A stretch of DNA of 49,304 nucleotides from a virus. The notes under the pieces were generated by a model. It was not told the origin of the DNA, made no database searches, and saw nothing but the letters and a program-made list of their open reading frames with translations. The stretch covers positions 1 through 49,304 of the IMG/VR virus record IMGVR_UViG_3300042397_002464; one strand, written 5' to 3'. The position numbers and the translations under genes were made by a program. Of this stretch, positions 16,934-24,773 are shown piece by piece. The first letter of the stretch is position 1. The number at the start of each line of letters is the position of its first letter.

Positions 16934-19660
16934 CTAGAAAGGGTAGTCGCTGGCTTGGTCGGCGGCCTGGCCGGGGGTCGCGCCCACCGGGTCGGCCTTG
17001 TCCTGGGACACGGTGGTCTTCCCAAGCGCCACAACGTTCGACCCGTCGGCGGACCCGTGCGCGAGGCCCTTCGGCGGCTGGAACCCCCAACCCGCCGAGT
17101 AGGCAGCCCCGATCTCGCCCTTGGTCGAGTTCTCCCACTTAGCCACGTCGCGCACGGCCCACACATACCGCCGCACGCTCGGCCCGCCGCGTTCGGCGGG
17201 CATGGGCACCACGTTGCTCTTGGCGACCTTGGCCCAGCCCAGCTTTGCCAGGATCACGCCAAGCTGGCGAGCGTCGGGGACGACCCGCATGTCCTGCCCC
17301 AAGTCCGACACGCCGGACTTGACCGCCTGCGCAATCTCCTGCTTCACGTCTTCGGCCGTCACAAGATCGGGGCACGCGCTCGCCCAATCGCCGATCCACG
17401 CCGCGACGCGCGCGGTCGGGCTCCCGCGCATGGGCGTCAGGTCGATCATGTCCTGCTTCGCCTTGTTCATGGGCGCGTTGCCTGTCAGAAACTTCACGCG
17501 CGCGGCGGGCATCGCGGCCCCCCGTTGTTCGAGCCATTCGGCCACGAGGAAGTTCCCGTCCAGCGTGCCCAGCCAATCCGCGATCTTCTCGTAGAACGCA
17601 GGCCCGCGATGCGCCGCGCGCTTGCACTCGATCACGAAGAACCTGCGGTCAGCCTCGTCCATCGCAATCGGCGCGTCCTCGTTCGTCGTGAAGTACCAAG
17701 CCGCGCGGTTCGGGATCGTGTACACGTCGATGCCCTTGCGCTCGACCTGCACCCACTCGGGCAAAGGCCCCACCAGCGTTTTGAGCGTGTTGTATTGGTC
17801 GTGCGCCGTGAGCGCGCCCTTCGTGGTCATCTTCATTTCGTTGACCACGATAGCCCGCTTCTCGGTGGACACGTTGAAGCGCGCGCCGATCCGGTCGGGC
17901 GTCACGACCGAGAAGTTGGTATGCCCGAGCGCGTGCAGCAGCACCGACAACGCCATGTCTTTTCCGATGCCTTGCGTTCCTTTGAGGATGATCGCGAAGC
18001 CCGGTTTCCAGTCCTGTTCGTAGACGACCCGCGCCATGTGGTCCAGCAGGACACGCGCTTCGGTGCGGTTCCCGTTGCACAAGTCCAAGACCAGCTTCAA
18101 CCAAAGCCGTACCTCGTGCGACCCGATCTTGCGGCCCCGCCGCGTCCACCGTGCCGGGCGCCAGGTGTTCAGCATCGTCTTGCCGTCGTGCTCGAACAAC
18201 GTCGGCTTGCCGGGCCAATAGACGGGCACGTCTGCTTTCTTGGCGCCGTCCATGCGCGCGAAGAGCGTGCTCGGCAGTTCGGCGAGTTCGCCTTGCTTGT
18301 TGCGCTTGAGCACGCCCAGCAACGCGCGCGTCCACACGGTATTGAGCGCGTTGCGGTTCATGAACGTGCCGCGTTCGAGATCGCAGAAACGATCCGCGTT
18401 GGCGATGTACGCGATGCGGTCCAAAAACCCGTGCCCTGCGCCCGAAGAACCTTCTTCGCCGTCGCCCGACACGCCCAGCTTGTCCGACAGTGCCCGCACT
18501 TCGTCGGCTATAGCCGCGTCGTCGCCCTCGACGAGATCGAACGCATGGCTCGCAAGGAACCCGGACGACCCGCCTTTCACGCCCTTCTCGTCCAGCAAGC
18601 GCCGAAGCTCGCCTTTGAAAACATCCGTGCTGCGCCCCGCGCAGTGCCCGTGATGGCACTCCCAGCCCGCGTTGGGGAGATACGCCGTGCCCGTGAGCCC
18701 GCGCGTCGTGTGCTCGTGCTCCCAGGGACAGACGATCTCGATCCAGCCGTTCGGTTTTTGGGACTGGATCAGCCCGAGTTCTTCGAGTGCCCGCACATAA
18801 GGATCATGCCCGGCGCTGCGCACCGTGTCTCCGGTGTGCTTGCTGGACACCAGCGTCTCGTTCGCGATCTCGGCGTCCAAGTCCAAACCCAGCGCCTTCG
18901 CGAACTCGTCGATCTCCCAGCGCTTCGTCATGCCCACGCGCAAGGGGCGCACGACCGGCGCTTTGCCGTCGGCGCCGGCATACTGCTTCTTGTTGTTGAT
19001 GCCGTAGGGCAGGCGCACATAGCGCGTCGTGTCTTTCATGGCGGGATCGGTGAGCCCGTGCCGACCCAGCGCGCGCTGCAATGCCGTGTAGCGGTCCATC
19101 TTCTCGGGCGTGTCGATGCCCTTCGCGGCCACGAGCCAAGTCTCGTTCCCCGGCGATGTCTCGACTTCGAGGGCCGGGATCACGCCGCCCTTCTGAAAGC
19201 ATGCGAGGACTTTGCGATAGGACACCTTGGAGCCAATATCGTCGAAAACATAGAAGTGGATTTTCTCGACGTTCTCCTTGGCCCGCTTGGTGCCGTCGCG
19301 ATAGGTGCCGTTGCACACATAGGCGTTCTGGTGCGCGAGCGCGCGCAAGCCCCCGATGCGCCAGTTCTTGCGCTCCGCACCCGTCCAGTTCGGCGCGCGC
19401 ACGTCGCCGAAGGCGCACATCCACGCCTTTTCGGCGTCGTTCCGGTTCTCGAACAGCACGCCGAGGACTTCGACATCCAGACCCAAATCCGGCGCGCGCA
19501 ACTGCGGCGGCAGCTTGGGCGGGACCAACCCGTGGTGTTTCGGGCGCTGGTCGATGGCGACAAAAATATCGTTCGGATCGCTGCTCGTATCGGCGCCTGC
19601 GCCCGGCGCGTCCTGCGTGTCTTGCGTTTGGGTGTTGCTTTCGAGCGTGTTCGGGGTCAT
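16934..19660 (-). CDS. Primase-helicase (RepB-like primase + D5/NrS-1-like SF3 helicase)
   Basis: 908 residues from the ATG at 19660; an upstream in-frame ATG at 19714 is possible but has a poorer ribosome site. The N-terminal part (about 60-290) looks like a RepB/AEP-type primase domain (HFYVFDDIGSKV, PALEVETSPGNETWLV, RYVRLPYGINNK). A Cys/His cluster follows (CPWEHEH ... WECHHGHCAG, about 308-345), then a helicase domain with Walker A KGTQGIGKDMAL near 560 and FTTNEDAPIAMDEADRRF. Such proteins unwind the origin and prime replication. It lies on the opposite strand from the other replication genes, downstream of the integrase, and its 3' end abuts the iteron region. Confidence 0.85.
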   Translation of the reverse strand: MTPNTLESNTQTQDTQDAPGAGADTSSDPNDIFVAIDQRPKHHGLVPPKLPPQLRAPDLGLDVEVLGVLFENRNDAEKAWMCAFGDVRAPNWTGAERKNWRIGGLRALAHQNAYVCNGTYRDGTKRAKENVEKIHFYVFDDIGSKVSYRKVLACFQKGGVIPALEVETSPGNETWLVAAKGIDTPEKMDRYTALQRALGRHGLTDPAMKDTTRYVRLPYGINNKKQYAGADGKAPVVRPLRVGMTKRWEIDEFAKALGLDLDAEIANETLVSSKHTGDTVRSAGHDPYVRALEELGLIQSQKPNGWIEIVCPWEHEHTTRGLTGTAYLPNAGWECHHGHCAGRSTDVFKGELRRLLDEKGVKGGSSGFLASHAFDLVEGDDAAIADEVRALSDKLGVSGDGEEGSSGAGHGFLDRIAYIANADRFCDLERGTFMNRNALNTVWTRALLGVLKRNKQGELAELPSTLFARMDGAKKADVPVYWPGKPTLFEHDGKTMLNTWRPARWTRRGRKIGSHEVRLWLKLVLDLCNGNRTEARVLLDHMARVVYEQDWKPGFAIILKGTQGIGKDMALSVLLHALGHTNFSVVTPDRIGARFNVSTEKRAIVVNEMKMTTKGALTAHDQYNTLKTLVGPLPEWVQVERKGIDVYTIPNRAAWYFTTNEDAPIAMDEADRRFFVIECKRAAHRGPAFYEKIADWLGTLDGNFLVAEWLEQRGAAMPAARVKFLTGNAPMNKAKQDMIDLTPMRGSPTARVAAWIGDWASACPDLVTAEDVKQEIAQAVKSGVSDLGQDMRVVPDARQLGVILAKLGWAKVAKSNVVPMPAERGGPSVRRYVWAVRDVAKWENSTKGEIGAAYSAGWGFQPPKGLAHGSADGSNVVALGKTTVSQDKADPVGATPGQAADQASDYPF

Positions 19661-19727
19661 ATTCTCGCTGCCTCTTTGCAGGGGTGTTCCTGTGGTGGGA
19701 TCGTCGGGCGTCATACACCCGACAACT

Positions 19728-19763
19728 GAACGGCGACGGGCGCCCATGGCTCCGTCGCCGTTC
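19728..19763 (-). terminator. Hairpin between integrase and primase genes
   Basis: GAACGGCGACGG (19728-19739) pairs perfectly with CCGTCGCCGTTC (19752-19763) around a 12-base loop. It lies downstream of the integrase and could end that transcript; there is no T-tract on the minus strand. Confidence 0.4.
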
Positions 19764-19870
19764 TTGTTTCCGTGTCTCTCTACGAACCGCGCATGCTGGT
19801 TTCCTTCGGGCAAGGGTGCGACCCTAGCACGGTCCGGCCGTGTCGCGCTACGCGAACGGACAAAGCACGC

Positions 19871-20911
19871 TCAACCCGCACGACGGTTCACCGCGTCCCG
19901 CAAGTGCTCCGGGCAATGGTGCAGGTAGTTTTTCTCGACGGTCCTGGGGTCATCCCCCAGCACGCCCGCGATCTGCCAGATGGGCACGCCCGCGCGCGCC
20001 GCCAGCGTCGCCCAAGTGTGTCTCAGGACATGCGCCGTCGCCCATTCGTAGGGCGTGCCCGCGCGCCAGGTCTCGAACGCCGTCCTGACATCCCCCTGGC
20101 CGATCACATAGGGATCGGGCTTGCCGTCGCGGACCCATTCGGCATGGGCGCGAGCAAGCACGGGCCCTAGCCGATCCGACACGGGCACGGGGACACGGCG
20201 CTTGTTGGTCTGGACCTGGCCCGGCCGACGGAAATCTATCAAACCCCGCTCCAGGTCCACCCGGTCCCAGGTAAGCTCGTGGATCGCCTCTTTGCGCGCG
20301 GCCGTGTCCAGCGCCAGCGCCACGAACCGCGTCACGCGCGTAAGCCTGGGCGCACCCACCGAGTTCCCCATCGCCAGCCCGTGATATTCGGCTTCCTGTT
20401 CCTCGTTGAGCCAAAGATCGCGCGGGGCACCCACCGGCGGAAGCTCGATGAAGGGCACGTCTTCGGGCCGGACGGCCCGTGTCTTGACCGCCCGGTTGAC
20501 GGCCGCGATGAGCGCGCCAAGTTCACGCCTTACGGAAGGCCCCGAAATTCCCCGCTGGGCGCGATAGTCCGCCAGCCGGGGTTCGGTTAGCTCGGCGAGC
20601 ACAAGGCCCCCCAGCGCCCGCCGCACGCGGGCCAGGACCAGCTTTTGACTGTCCCCCACGTCCGACCGGCCCTTGAGATAGCCGTCGATGATCTCGCCCA
20701 CGGTCGGGACCGGCCCGCCCGGCCGTCGGGCGGTGTCCTGCTGCGCCGTCAGGTATTCCCGCCGGAAAGCTTCGGCCTCGGCCCGGTCATGCGTCCGCGT
20801 AGATACCCGCTTCGAGCGCCAGCCCGAGCCGTCTTCGGCGCGCTCGGACCAGCGAAGCTCGAAATATCCTTGGGCGTTGAGCACCAACTTTGTGTCTGTC
20901 TTGTCCTGCAT
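19871..20911 (-). CDS. int: Tyrosine integrase
   Basis: 346 residues. An arm-binding type N-terminus (YFELRWSE...SKRVSTRTHDRAEAEAFRREYL) and a core-binding helical region (about 68-150) precede the catalytic domain. Catalytic residues seen: Arg206 (DTAARKEAI), Lys237 in the beta-hairpin, His294 and Arg297 (HVLRHTW), and nucleophile Tyr329 (VEKNYLHH). The position usually filled by His or Trp is Asp320 (LGDDPRT). It catalyses site-specific integration and excision. The likely att site is at 33008-33053, unusually distant. The start overlaps the HTH gene upstream by about 160 bases in another frame. Confidence 0.93.
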   Translation of the reverse strand: MQDKTDTKLVLNAQGYFELRWSERAEDGSGWRSKRVSTRTHDRAEAEAFRREYLTAQQDTARRPGGPVPTVGEIIDGYLKGRSDVGDSQKLVLARVRRALGGLVLAELTEPRLADYRAQRGISGPSVRRELGALIAAVNRAVKTRAVRPEDVPFIELPPVGAPRDLWLNEEQEAEYHGLAMGNSVGAPRLTRVTRFVALALDTAARKEAIHELTWDRVDLERGLIDFRRPGQVQTNKRRVPVPVSDRLGPVLARAHAEWVRDGKPDPYVIGQGDVRTAFETWRAGTPYEWATAHVLRHTWATLAARAGVPIWQIAGVLGDDPRTVEKNYLHHCPEHLRDAVNRRAG

Positions 20912-21069
20912 GTCCTTGATCTCTCTATGTATTCCAGAACATCCACCAACCTAATCAGCACCGGGCGCCCCCGAATGAAGGCCAGTTCCCCGTCCCTGCG
21001 CAGCCTTGCGATCTTGCTTTTGCTGCACCGGAGCAAGATCGCGGCTTCGTCCTGCGTGAGCAGCTTCAT
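20749..21069 (-). CDS. Excisionase-like helix-turn-helix protein
   Basis: The first 50 residues (MKLLTQDEAAILLRCSKSKIARLRRDGELAFIRGRPVLIRLVDVLEYIE) are a MerR/excisionase-type winged HTH, as in Xis proteins that direct excision. The ATG overlaps the repressor stop (ATGA). No stop occurs after the HTH, so the frame runs on to 106 residues and overlaps the integrase start by 163 bases. The C-terminal half has the low-complexity look of an out-of-frame shadow (RSRTCRTRQTQ). It may be a real extension or an accident of GC-rich sequence. Confidence 0.7.
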   Translation of the reverse strand: MKLLTQDEAAILLRCSKSKIARLRRDGELAFIRGRPVLIRLVDVLEYIERSRTCRTRQTQSWCSTPKDISSFAGPSAPKTARAGARSGYLRGRMTGPRPKLSGGNT

Positions 21070-21530
21070 GCGCCGCTGCCGTGGACACCATCTTCGACCA
21101 GCAAGTTCATGATCTTCGTCGCCAAGGACAAGCTCACCAACTTGTTGATCTGCAAATGGACTTTGTCTTGATGACCCGACACCATCGTCATCGCGATCTC
21201 GGGGTTCTCCCTGTCCACCGTGGCCGCGACGATCTCCGGCGCCAGTTCCTCGGTCTTTGCCCCCAGCGCCTCGGCGAGCCGAGCCAGGTTTTGCGGCTCG
21301 GGCAGGCTTTCGGCCCGCAGATAAGCCCCGATCCGATCTCGGTTTTTAGCGACGGTGTAGCCTCGCGTGTCGGTCGTTGTGCCCCACACTTCTCGGGCCA
21401 GGTCCGACTGGGACATGCCGCGCTGGGACATGAGTTCGTGCAACCGTCTCGCAAACTGTTGAAGTTCCAGGCGTTCGACGCCTGTGCGACCGGCGGCGGG
21501 CGGCAATAAACGACGGGGGCGTGCGCTCAA
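21066..21530 (-). CDS. XRE-family phage repressor (CI-like)
   Basis: 154 residues. The start is TTG at 21530, chosen because AAAGGAG lies 6 bases upstream; no ATG or GTG fits. An HTH of the Cro/CI type spans about residues 24-90 (FARRLHELMSQRGMSQSDLAREVWG ... LARLAEALGA). The C-terminus (MTMVSGHQDKVHLQINKLVSLSLATKIMNLL) could mediate dimer formation; no LexA-type cleavage domain is present. It is divergent from the early operon and leads an operon with the Xis-like and integrase genes, the usual layout of a lysogeny module. Confidence 0.85.
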   Translation of the reverse strand: MSARPRRLLPPAAGRTGVERLELQQFARRLHELMSQRGMSQSDLAREVWGTTTDTRGYTVAKNRDRIGAYLRAESLPEPQNLARLAEALGAKTEELAPEIVAATVDRENPEIAMTMVSGHQDKVHLQINKLVSLSLATKIMNLLVEDGVHGSGA

Positions 21531-21571
21531 ATGGGCTCCTTTCCGGGCGTTGGTCCTCTGCCCGTGCGCAG

Positions 21572-21600
21572 AACCTATTTGCGCGTTGTCATTTTGTCAA
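21572..21600 (-). promoter_or_regulatory. Promoter of the repressor operon
   Basis: On the minus strand a perfect -35 TTGACA (complement of 21595-21600) is followed after 17 bp by TAGGTT (complement of 21572-21577), a poor -10. Repressor start is about 40 bp further on. A weak -10 fits a promoter that is activated by its own product. Confidence 0.5.
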
Positions 21601-21612
21601 GCTGTAGAAAAT

Positions 21613-21644
21613 ACAAAACCACCACTTGACGATTGGTGTTTTGT
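21613..21644. promoter_or_regulatory. Candidate repressor operator (inverted repeat over the early -35)
   Basis: ACAAAACCACCA (21613-21624) and TGGTGTTTTGT (21634-21644) are inverted copies that differ by one extra C. The 9-bp centre contains the -35 hexamer of the early promoter. A repressor bound here would block the plus-strand operon. Confidence 0.6.
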
Positions 21645-21654
21645 AGGTTATGTA
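21626..21654 (+). promoter_or_regulatory. Early rightward promoter
   Basis: TTGACG (21626-21631) and TATGTA (21649-21654) are separated by exactly 17 bp. This is the best sigma70-like promoter in the window. It lies 35 bp before the first early gene, with the operator-like inverted repeat across it and TTTTGTAG in its spacer. Confidence 0.75.
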
Positions 21655-21688
21655 TCGTGACACTGCCCACCACAACCACGAGGAACCC

Positions 21689-22360
21689 ATGAAAAAGATC
21701 AAACCCAGCAAGCCCCGCAAATCCTTGCCCTCGAAGCTTTCGTCGCTCGTCCGCGTCGCGGTCGCGGATATGGATCGCATCCAGCGCCTCATCGAAAAGG
21801 CCCGCGTCGAAGGCAAGCCGCCCGCATACGAATTCAACATGGGCACTTGGCACCGTAGTTCCCTTACTTCACTACCGGCGTCGGGTCGTCGCTTCCAACA
21901 GTGCAGCGTGTGCTTTGCAGGCTCCGTCATGGCGGGCACGCTTGGCGTCCCGCAGACCCGCGATATTGGCCCGCTCGGCGCTGCGCGCATCGCCTCGCGC
22001 AAGGGCTTCGGCGACGGGCGCGGAGTGCTGATGTGGAAACTCCAAGCGCTCAACCACATTCGCCTGGGCGAGATCGTCTACGCCTTCCGCGCGATGCGTT
22101 GGTGGGAGCCGAAGCTCAAGAACATAACCGACGCCGCTTTCGACGCGATGGCCGACAAGATGGCCAACAAGATCGCCACGAACACGCTGGTCGCGATGGG
22201 GAAGTTCAAAACCAACGTTCGCCTCTTGCCGGAGCGCCAGCTTATCAAGAAGCTCGACCCGCTGAACTTTAACGGCGCGCTCGCGAACGCCGCCAACGTC
22301 GCGGTCTTCCTCGGCTACATGTCCACCATCGCCGACATGCTGGAGCGCGAAGGCTTCTAA
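21689..22360 (+). CDS. First early-operon protein, function unknown
   Basis: 223 residues from the ATG at 21689 with GAGGAAC upstream; an in-frame ATG at 21650 lies inside the promoter and is rejected. The N-terminus is strongly basic (MKKIKPSKPRKSLPSKL). The rest is mixed helical with QQCSVCFAGSVMAG, a Cys-x2-Cys pair. I do not recognise the family. As the first gene after the early promoter it is a candidate for a regulator or host-takeover factor. Confidence 0.75.
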   Translation: MKKIKPSKPRKSLPSKLSSLVRVAVADMDRIQRLIEKARVEGKPPAYEFNMGTWHRSSLTSLPASGRRFQQCSVCFAGSVMAGTLGVPQTRDIGPLGAARIASRKGFGDGRGVLMWKLQALNHIRLGEIVYAFRAMRWWEPKLKNITDAAFDAMADKMANKIATNTLVAMGKFKTNVRLLPERQLIKKLDPLNFNGALANAANVAVFLGYMSTIADMLEREGF

Positions 22361-22393
22361 GTCCTGTAACACGACCAACAACGGAGACACGAC

Positions 22394-22678
22394 ATGACGA
22401 ACCCGCCCACCCTGCCGAAGCCCGAGCCGCTGATGTACGGCTGGGACATCGAGGCCATCTTCGAGAAGGCGGGCGGGACCGCCCGGCTGATCGACTTGCT
22501 CATCAAGCACGGCTTCAAGCACCCGCCCGTCGGGACGATCTACGCTTGGAAATCGCGCAAGTCGATCCCGAGCGAATGGCTCGCCAACATCGTCTACGCG
22601 CTGCTGCGCAACGGCGTCGGCGTCCACGAAGTCATGGTCGTCGTCAAAGACGCCCCTCGCCCCGAACCCGTGGAGTAA
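22394..22678 (+). CDS. Cro-like HTH protein (carph-isopro/YdaS-like)
   Basis: 94 residues. The core IFEKAGGTARLIDLLIKHG...PPVGTIYAWKSRKSIPSEW is an HTH of the type seen in phage Cro/YdaS-like regulators, where a Gly-Gly-x2 turn is followed by a helix and a WK..xxIP segment. Second gene of the early operon, opposite the repressor, which is the classic place for a Cro-type antagonist. Short acidic tail. Confidence 0.7.
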   Translation: MTNPPTLPKPEPLMYGWDIEAIFEKAGGTARLIDLLIKHGFKHPPVGTIYAWKSRKSIPSEWLANIVYALLRNGVGVHEVMVVVKDAPRPEPVE

Positions 22679-22684
22679 CCGACC

Positions 22685-22960
22685 ATGCCGAAATTCCGCA
22701 AGAAGCCCGTCGTCATCGAAGCGTTCCAGTGGACCGGCGGGCCGGACCAAACCTACGACCCCGTGTGGATCGTGGACGCGATCAAACGCTGCGAAGTTTA
22801 TTTCCGCGATAGCGGTTCGCCGTCAGTCCAGATGGGCATCAGGACGCTCGAGGGAACGATGGTGGCGCTCCCCGGCGACTGGATCATCAAGGGCGTGAAG
22901 GGCGAACTCTACCCCTGCAAGCCCGACATCTTCGCCGCGACCTACGAACCCGTGGAGTAA
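22685..22960 (+). CDS. Conserved small phage protein of unknown function
   Basis: 91 residues. [19 protein letters not shown] at the start and [21 protein letters not shown] near the end are the two halves of a very widespread phage protein family found in many temperate phages. No function is established that I can recall. It sits 6 bases after the HTH gene and shares its RBS style. Confidence 0.85.
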   Translation: MPKFRKKPVVIEAFQWTGGPDQTYDPVWIVDAIKRCEVYFRDSGSPSVQMGIRTLEGTMVALPGDWIIKGVKGELYPCKPDIFAATYEPVE

Positions 22961-22966
22961 CCAGAC

Positions 22967-23164
22967 ATGGCCCGCTTCTACATGGGACCCTACGACTGCG
23001 ATCCGCTTGCCACGGCTGTCCAGGTCGGCCCCGGCTGGGTCCAGGTTCATCCCGGCTACGCCGTGCTGGACAGCCAGCTTCCCGCCGAAGACCGGCTCGT
23101 CGCTCTCGTCCCCGACCACGACAACGCCGCGCTGCTCGCGCGCAAGCTCAACGGAGAACCCTGA
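22967..23164 (+). CDS. Small early protein, unknown
   Basis: 65 residues (MARFYMGPYDCDPLATAVQVGPGW...), 6 bases after the previous stop and 1 base before the next start. Beta-rich with a helical C-terminus (DNAALLARKLNGEP). No family recognised. Tight packing in the operon is the main support. Confidence 0.65.
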   Translation: MARFYMGPYDCDPLATAVQVGPGWVQVHPGYAVLDSQLPAEDRLVALVPDHDNAALLARKLNGEP

Positions 23165-23165
23165 C

Positions 23166-23555
23166 ATGGAAGCCGTCGAAATCCTCACCAAAGCCGCGTC
23201 GCTCGTCGGCGGCGACCGCCAGCGCACGCACGGCGACAAGCGCGCGAACTTCGACAATATCGCGCGCCTCTGGAACGGGTATCTCCGCAACATCGCCGCG
23301 CGCGAAGGGCTCTCGGTCCGGGACGCGCAGGCGATGGAACTCACCGCCGCAGACGTGGGCTCGCTCATGGTCCTGATGAAGATCGCCCGCACCCAAGCGG
23401 GCGCGTTCAACCCGGACGATTATGTGGACGCGGCGGGCTACGCGGGCTGCACCGGACAGGTCGCGCAGGAGTTGGAGCAAGACCGGCTCGCCGCGCGCTC
23501 GATCGTGGACGATGCCATCGAGCGCGCGGCTCGGGAAGGACGGCTCGCGTCATGA
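23166..23555 (+). CDS. DUF6378-like protein
   Basis: 129 residues from the ATG at 23166; a longer in-frame reading runs through the previous gene. The pattern RTHGDKRANFDNIARLWNGYL ... VGSLMVLMKIARTQAG...NPDDYVDAAGYAG matches the DUF6378 family of phage proteins (from memory). The all-helical pattern with conserved His-Gly-Asp, Asp and Asp resembles MazG-like nucleotide pyrophosphohydrolases, but a nucleotide clean-up role is only inference. Confidence 0.75.
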   Translation: MEAVEILTKAASLVGGDRQRTHGDKRANFDNIARLWNGYLRNIAAREGLSVRDAQAMELTAADVGSLMVLMKIARTQAGAFNPDDYVDAAGYAGCTGQVAQELEQDRLAARSIVDDAIERAAREGRLAS

Positions 23556-23758
23556 GCGCCCGTTCGGACACGGACATCCTCGCCGTCGTCATCACGGCGC
23601 GCATGTCCCGCCTCGCGCTCACGACGTTGGAATTGCCGCAAGAAGAACTGGACGCGGGGCTCGACAAGACGCTGACGATCCGGGGCCTCGCGACCGGCGT
23701 AAGCGTCATTGTCCGCGCGCCGCACGAACTCCACGCCGCACCTATGAGGGTCCAATGA
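23552..23758 (+). CDS. Small early protein, unknown
   Basis: 68 residues; the ATG overlaps the previous stop by 4 bases and the next ATG overlaps this stop. Sequence MSARSDTDILAVVITARMSRLALTTLELPQEELDAGLDKTL... looks like a small alpha/beta protein. No family recognised. Confidence 0.6.
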   Translation: MSARSDTDILAVVITARMSRLALTTLELPQEELDAGLDKTLTIRGLATGVSVIVRAPHELHAAPMRVQ

Positions 23759-23946
23759 GCATCGACCCGTCCACCTACCGCCTCGAGCAAGTGTTTCTTT
23801 GTGGCGGGCACGGCTTCGGCTTCCGCGCCGTTGGCGTTCGCGATCTCGATCTTCTGTGGGCCGCGCGCGACCGCGAGCAAGACCAACGCAACGCCGAGCG
23901 CGCCGCGTCCTGGGCCGCGCGCTTCCGTGCCCTGAAAGGAACATGA
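23755..23946 (+). CDS. Small early protein, unknown
   Basis: 63 residues in an overlapping chain of small genes (ATGA junctions on both sides). MSIDPSTYRLEQVFLCGGHGFGFRAVGV is followed by a charged helix rich in Arg, Asp and Ala. No family recognised. Confidence 0.55.
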   Translation: MSIDPSTYRLEQVFLCGGHGFGFRAVGVRDLDLLWAARDREQDQRNAERAASWAARFRALKGT

Positions 23947-24173
23947 CCATGATCTGCATCCTCGTCGCGTGCGCGCTCGTCGCCGGGAGCGAAACCCGGT
24001 GCGATCTCTCGCAGAAGAACGAGACGCACGAAATGCCGGTCCAGGACCGGATGGAGTGCCAGACCGAGTTTCGCAAGCTCAAGGCCGGGCTCCCCGGCAG
24101 CGGCGGGCGCGCGATCTACTTCGACGCGAAGCCCGCGCCGATCACCGCCAACGAAGTCCTCAATTCCAAGTGA
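23943..24173 (+). CDS. Small protein with a hydrophobic N-terminus
   Basis: 76 residues, start overlapping the previous stop. MTMICILVACALVAGSETRC is a short hydrophobic stretch that could be a weak signal or lipoprotein-like sequence, followed by a polar domain with one more Cys (ECQTEFRKL). Secretion to the periplasm is possible, for example in superinfection exclusion, but not shown. Confidence 0.55.
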   Translation: MTMICILVACALVAGSETRCDLSQKNETHEMPVQDRMECQTEFRKLKAGLPGSGGRAIYFDAKPAPITANEVLNSK

Positions 24174-24184
24174 CGGGGCAAGAC

Positions 24185-24406
24185 ATGCGAACCACGAGAG
24201 GGATGGACGACACGTTGCGAACTTTTGTCGAGGCCGCCGAGGCGCAAGGCTGGCGCGTCGAACGGACGAACGCGAAGCACCTTCGCTTTGTCCCGCCGGA
24301 CAGGACCAAGCCCATCGTACACACGGCGGGCACGCCGCACGGCGGCAAGCGCGGTTACGCCAACATTCGATCCGATCTGCGCCGCGCCGGGCTGGTGCTC
24401 CCATGA
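24185..24406 (+). CDS. HicA-like dsRBD-fold protein
   Basis: 73 residues from the ATG at 24185 (an in-frame ATG six codons later is an alternative). GWRVERTNAKHLRFVPP ... GTPHGGKRGYANIRSDLRRAGL follows the HicA/YcfA pattern: a short helix, then GW..., a His in the beta-strand (KHLRF) and a C-terminal helix. HicA proteins are mRNA interferases neutralised by HicB. No HicB-like gene is adjacent, so this is an orphan that may act on RNA in another way. Confidence 0.65.
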   Translation: MRTTRGMDDTLRTFVEAAEAQGWRVERTNAKHLRFVPPDRTKPIVHTAGTPHGGKRGYANIRSDLRRAGLVLP

Positions 24407-24768
24407 TCGTCCCCGAGTGGATCGCGCCGTTCCGCGCGCGGGTCTTGCGTTGGCTCATCCTGGGCGAGCCCGCACCGCCGCTCACCGAGACACGCGCGGC
24501 TGCCGTCCAATGGTTGCGCTCGAAACGCATCGTGACATTGCGCGGCGAGCGCTGGCTGCTCACGGCCTACGGAACGCGGATCACGACGCCGCCCGCGAAG
24601 CCGGAGCCCGAAACCCAGCGGCGCCCGCGCCCTATCGCGTATCTCGCCGAGCAATCGGCCGAACGGTCCCGCGCCCGCTCGAACGCGCGCATCGACCGCG
24701 CGCAGGCGGTCCAGCGCGTGAAGCGTCTCGCGTCCCACGAAACCCTGCCCAACTTCAAGGAAGGCTGA
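24403..24768 (+). CDS. Basic early protein, unknown
   Basis: 121 residues, start overlapping the HicA-like stop (ATGA). MIVPEWIAPFRARVLRWLILGEPAPPLTETRAAAVQWLRSKRIVTLRGERWLLT could be a winged-helix-like domain. The C-terminus is strongly basic (RSRARSNARIDRAQAVQRVKR), suggesting nucleic-acid contact. No family recognised. Confidence 0.65.
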   Translation: MIVPEWIAPFRARVLRWLILGEPAPPLTETRAAAVQWLRSKRIVTLRGERWLLTAYGTRITTPPAKPEPETQRRPRPIAYLAEQSAERSRARSNARIDRAQAVQRVKRLASHETLPNFKEG

Positions 24769-24773
24769 ACGCA

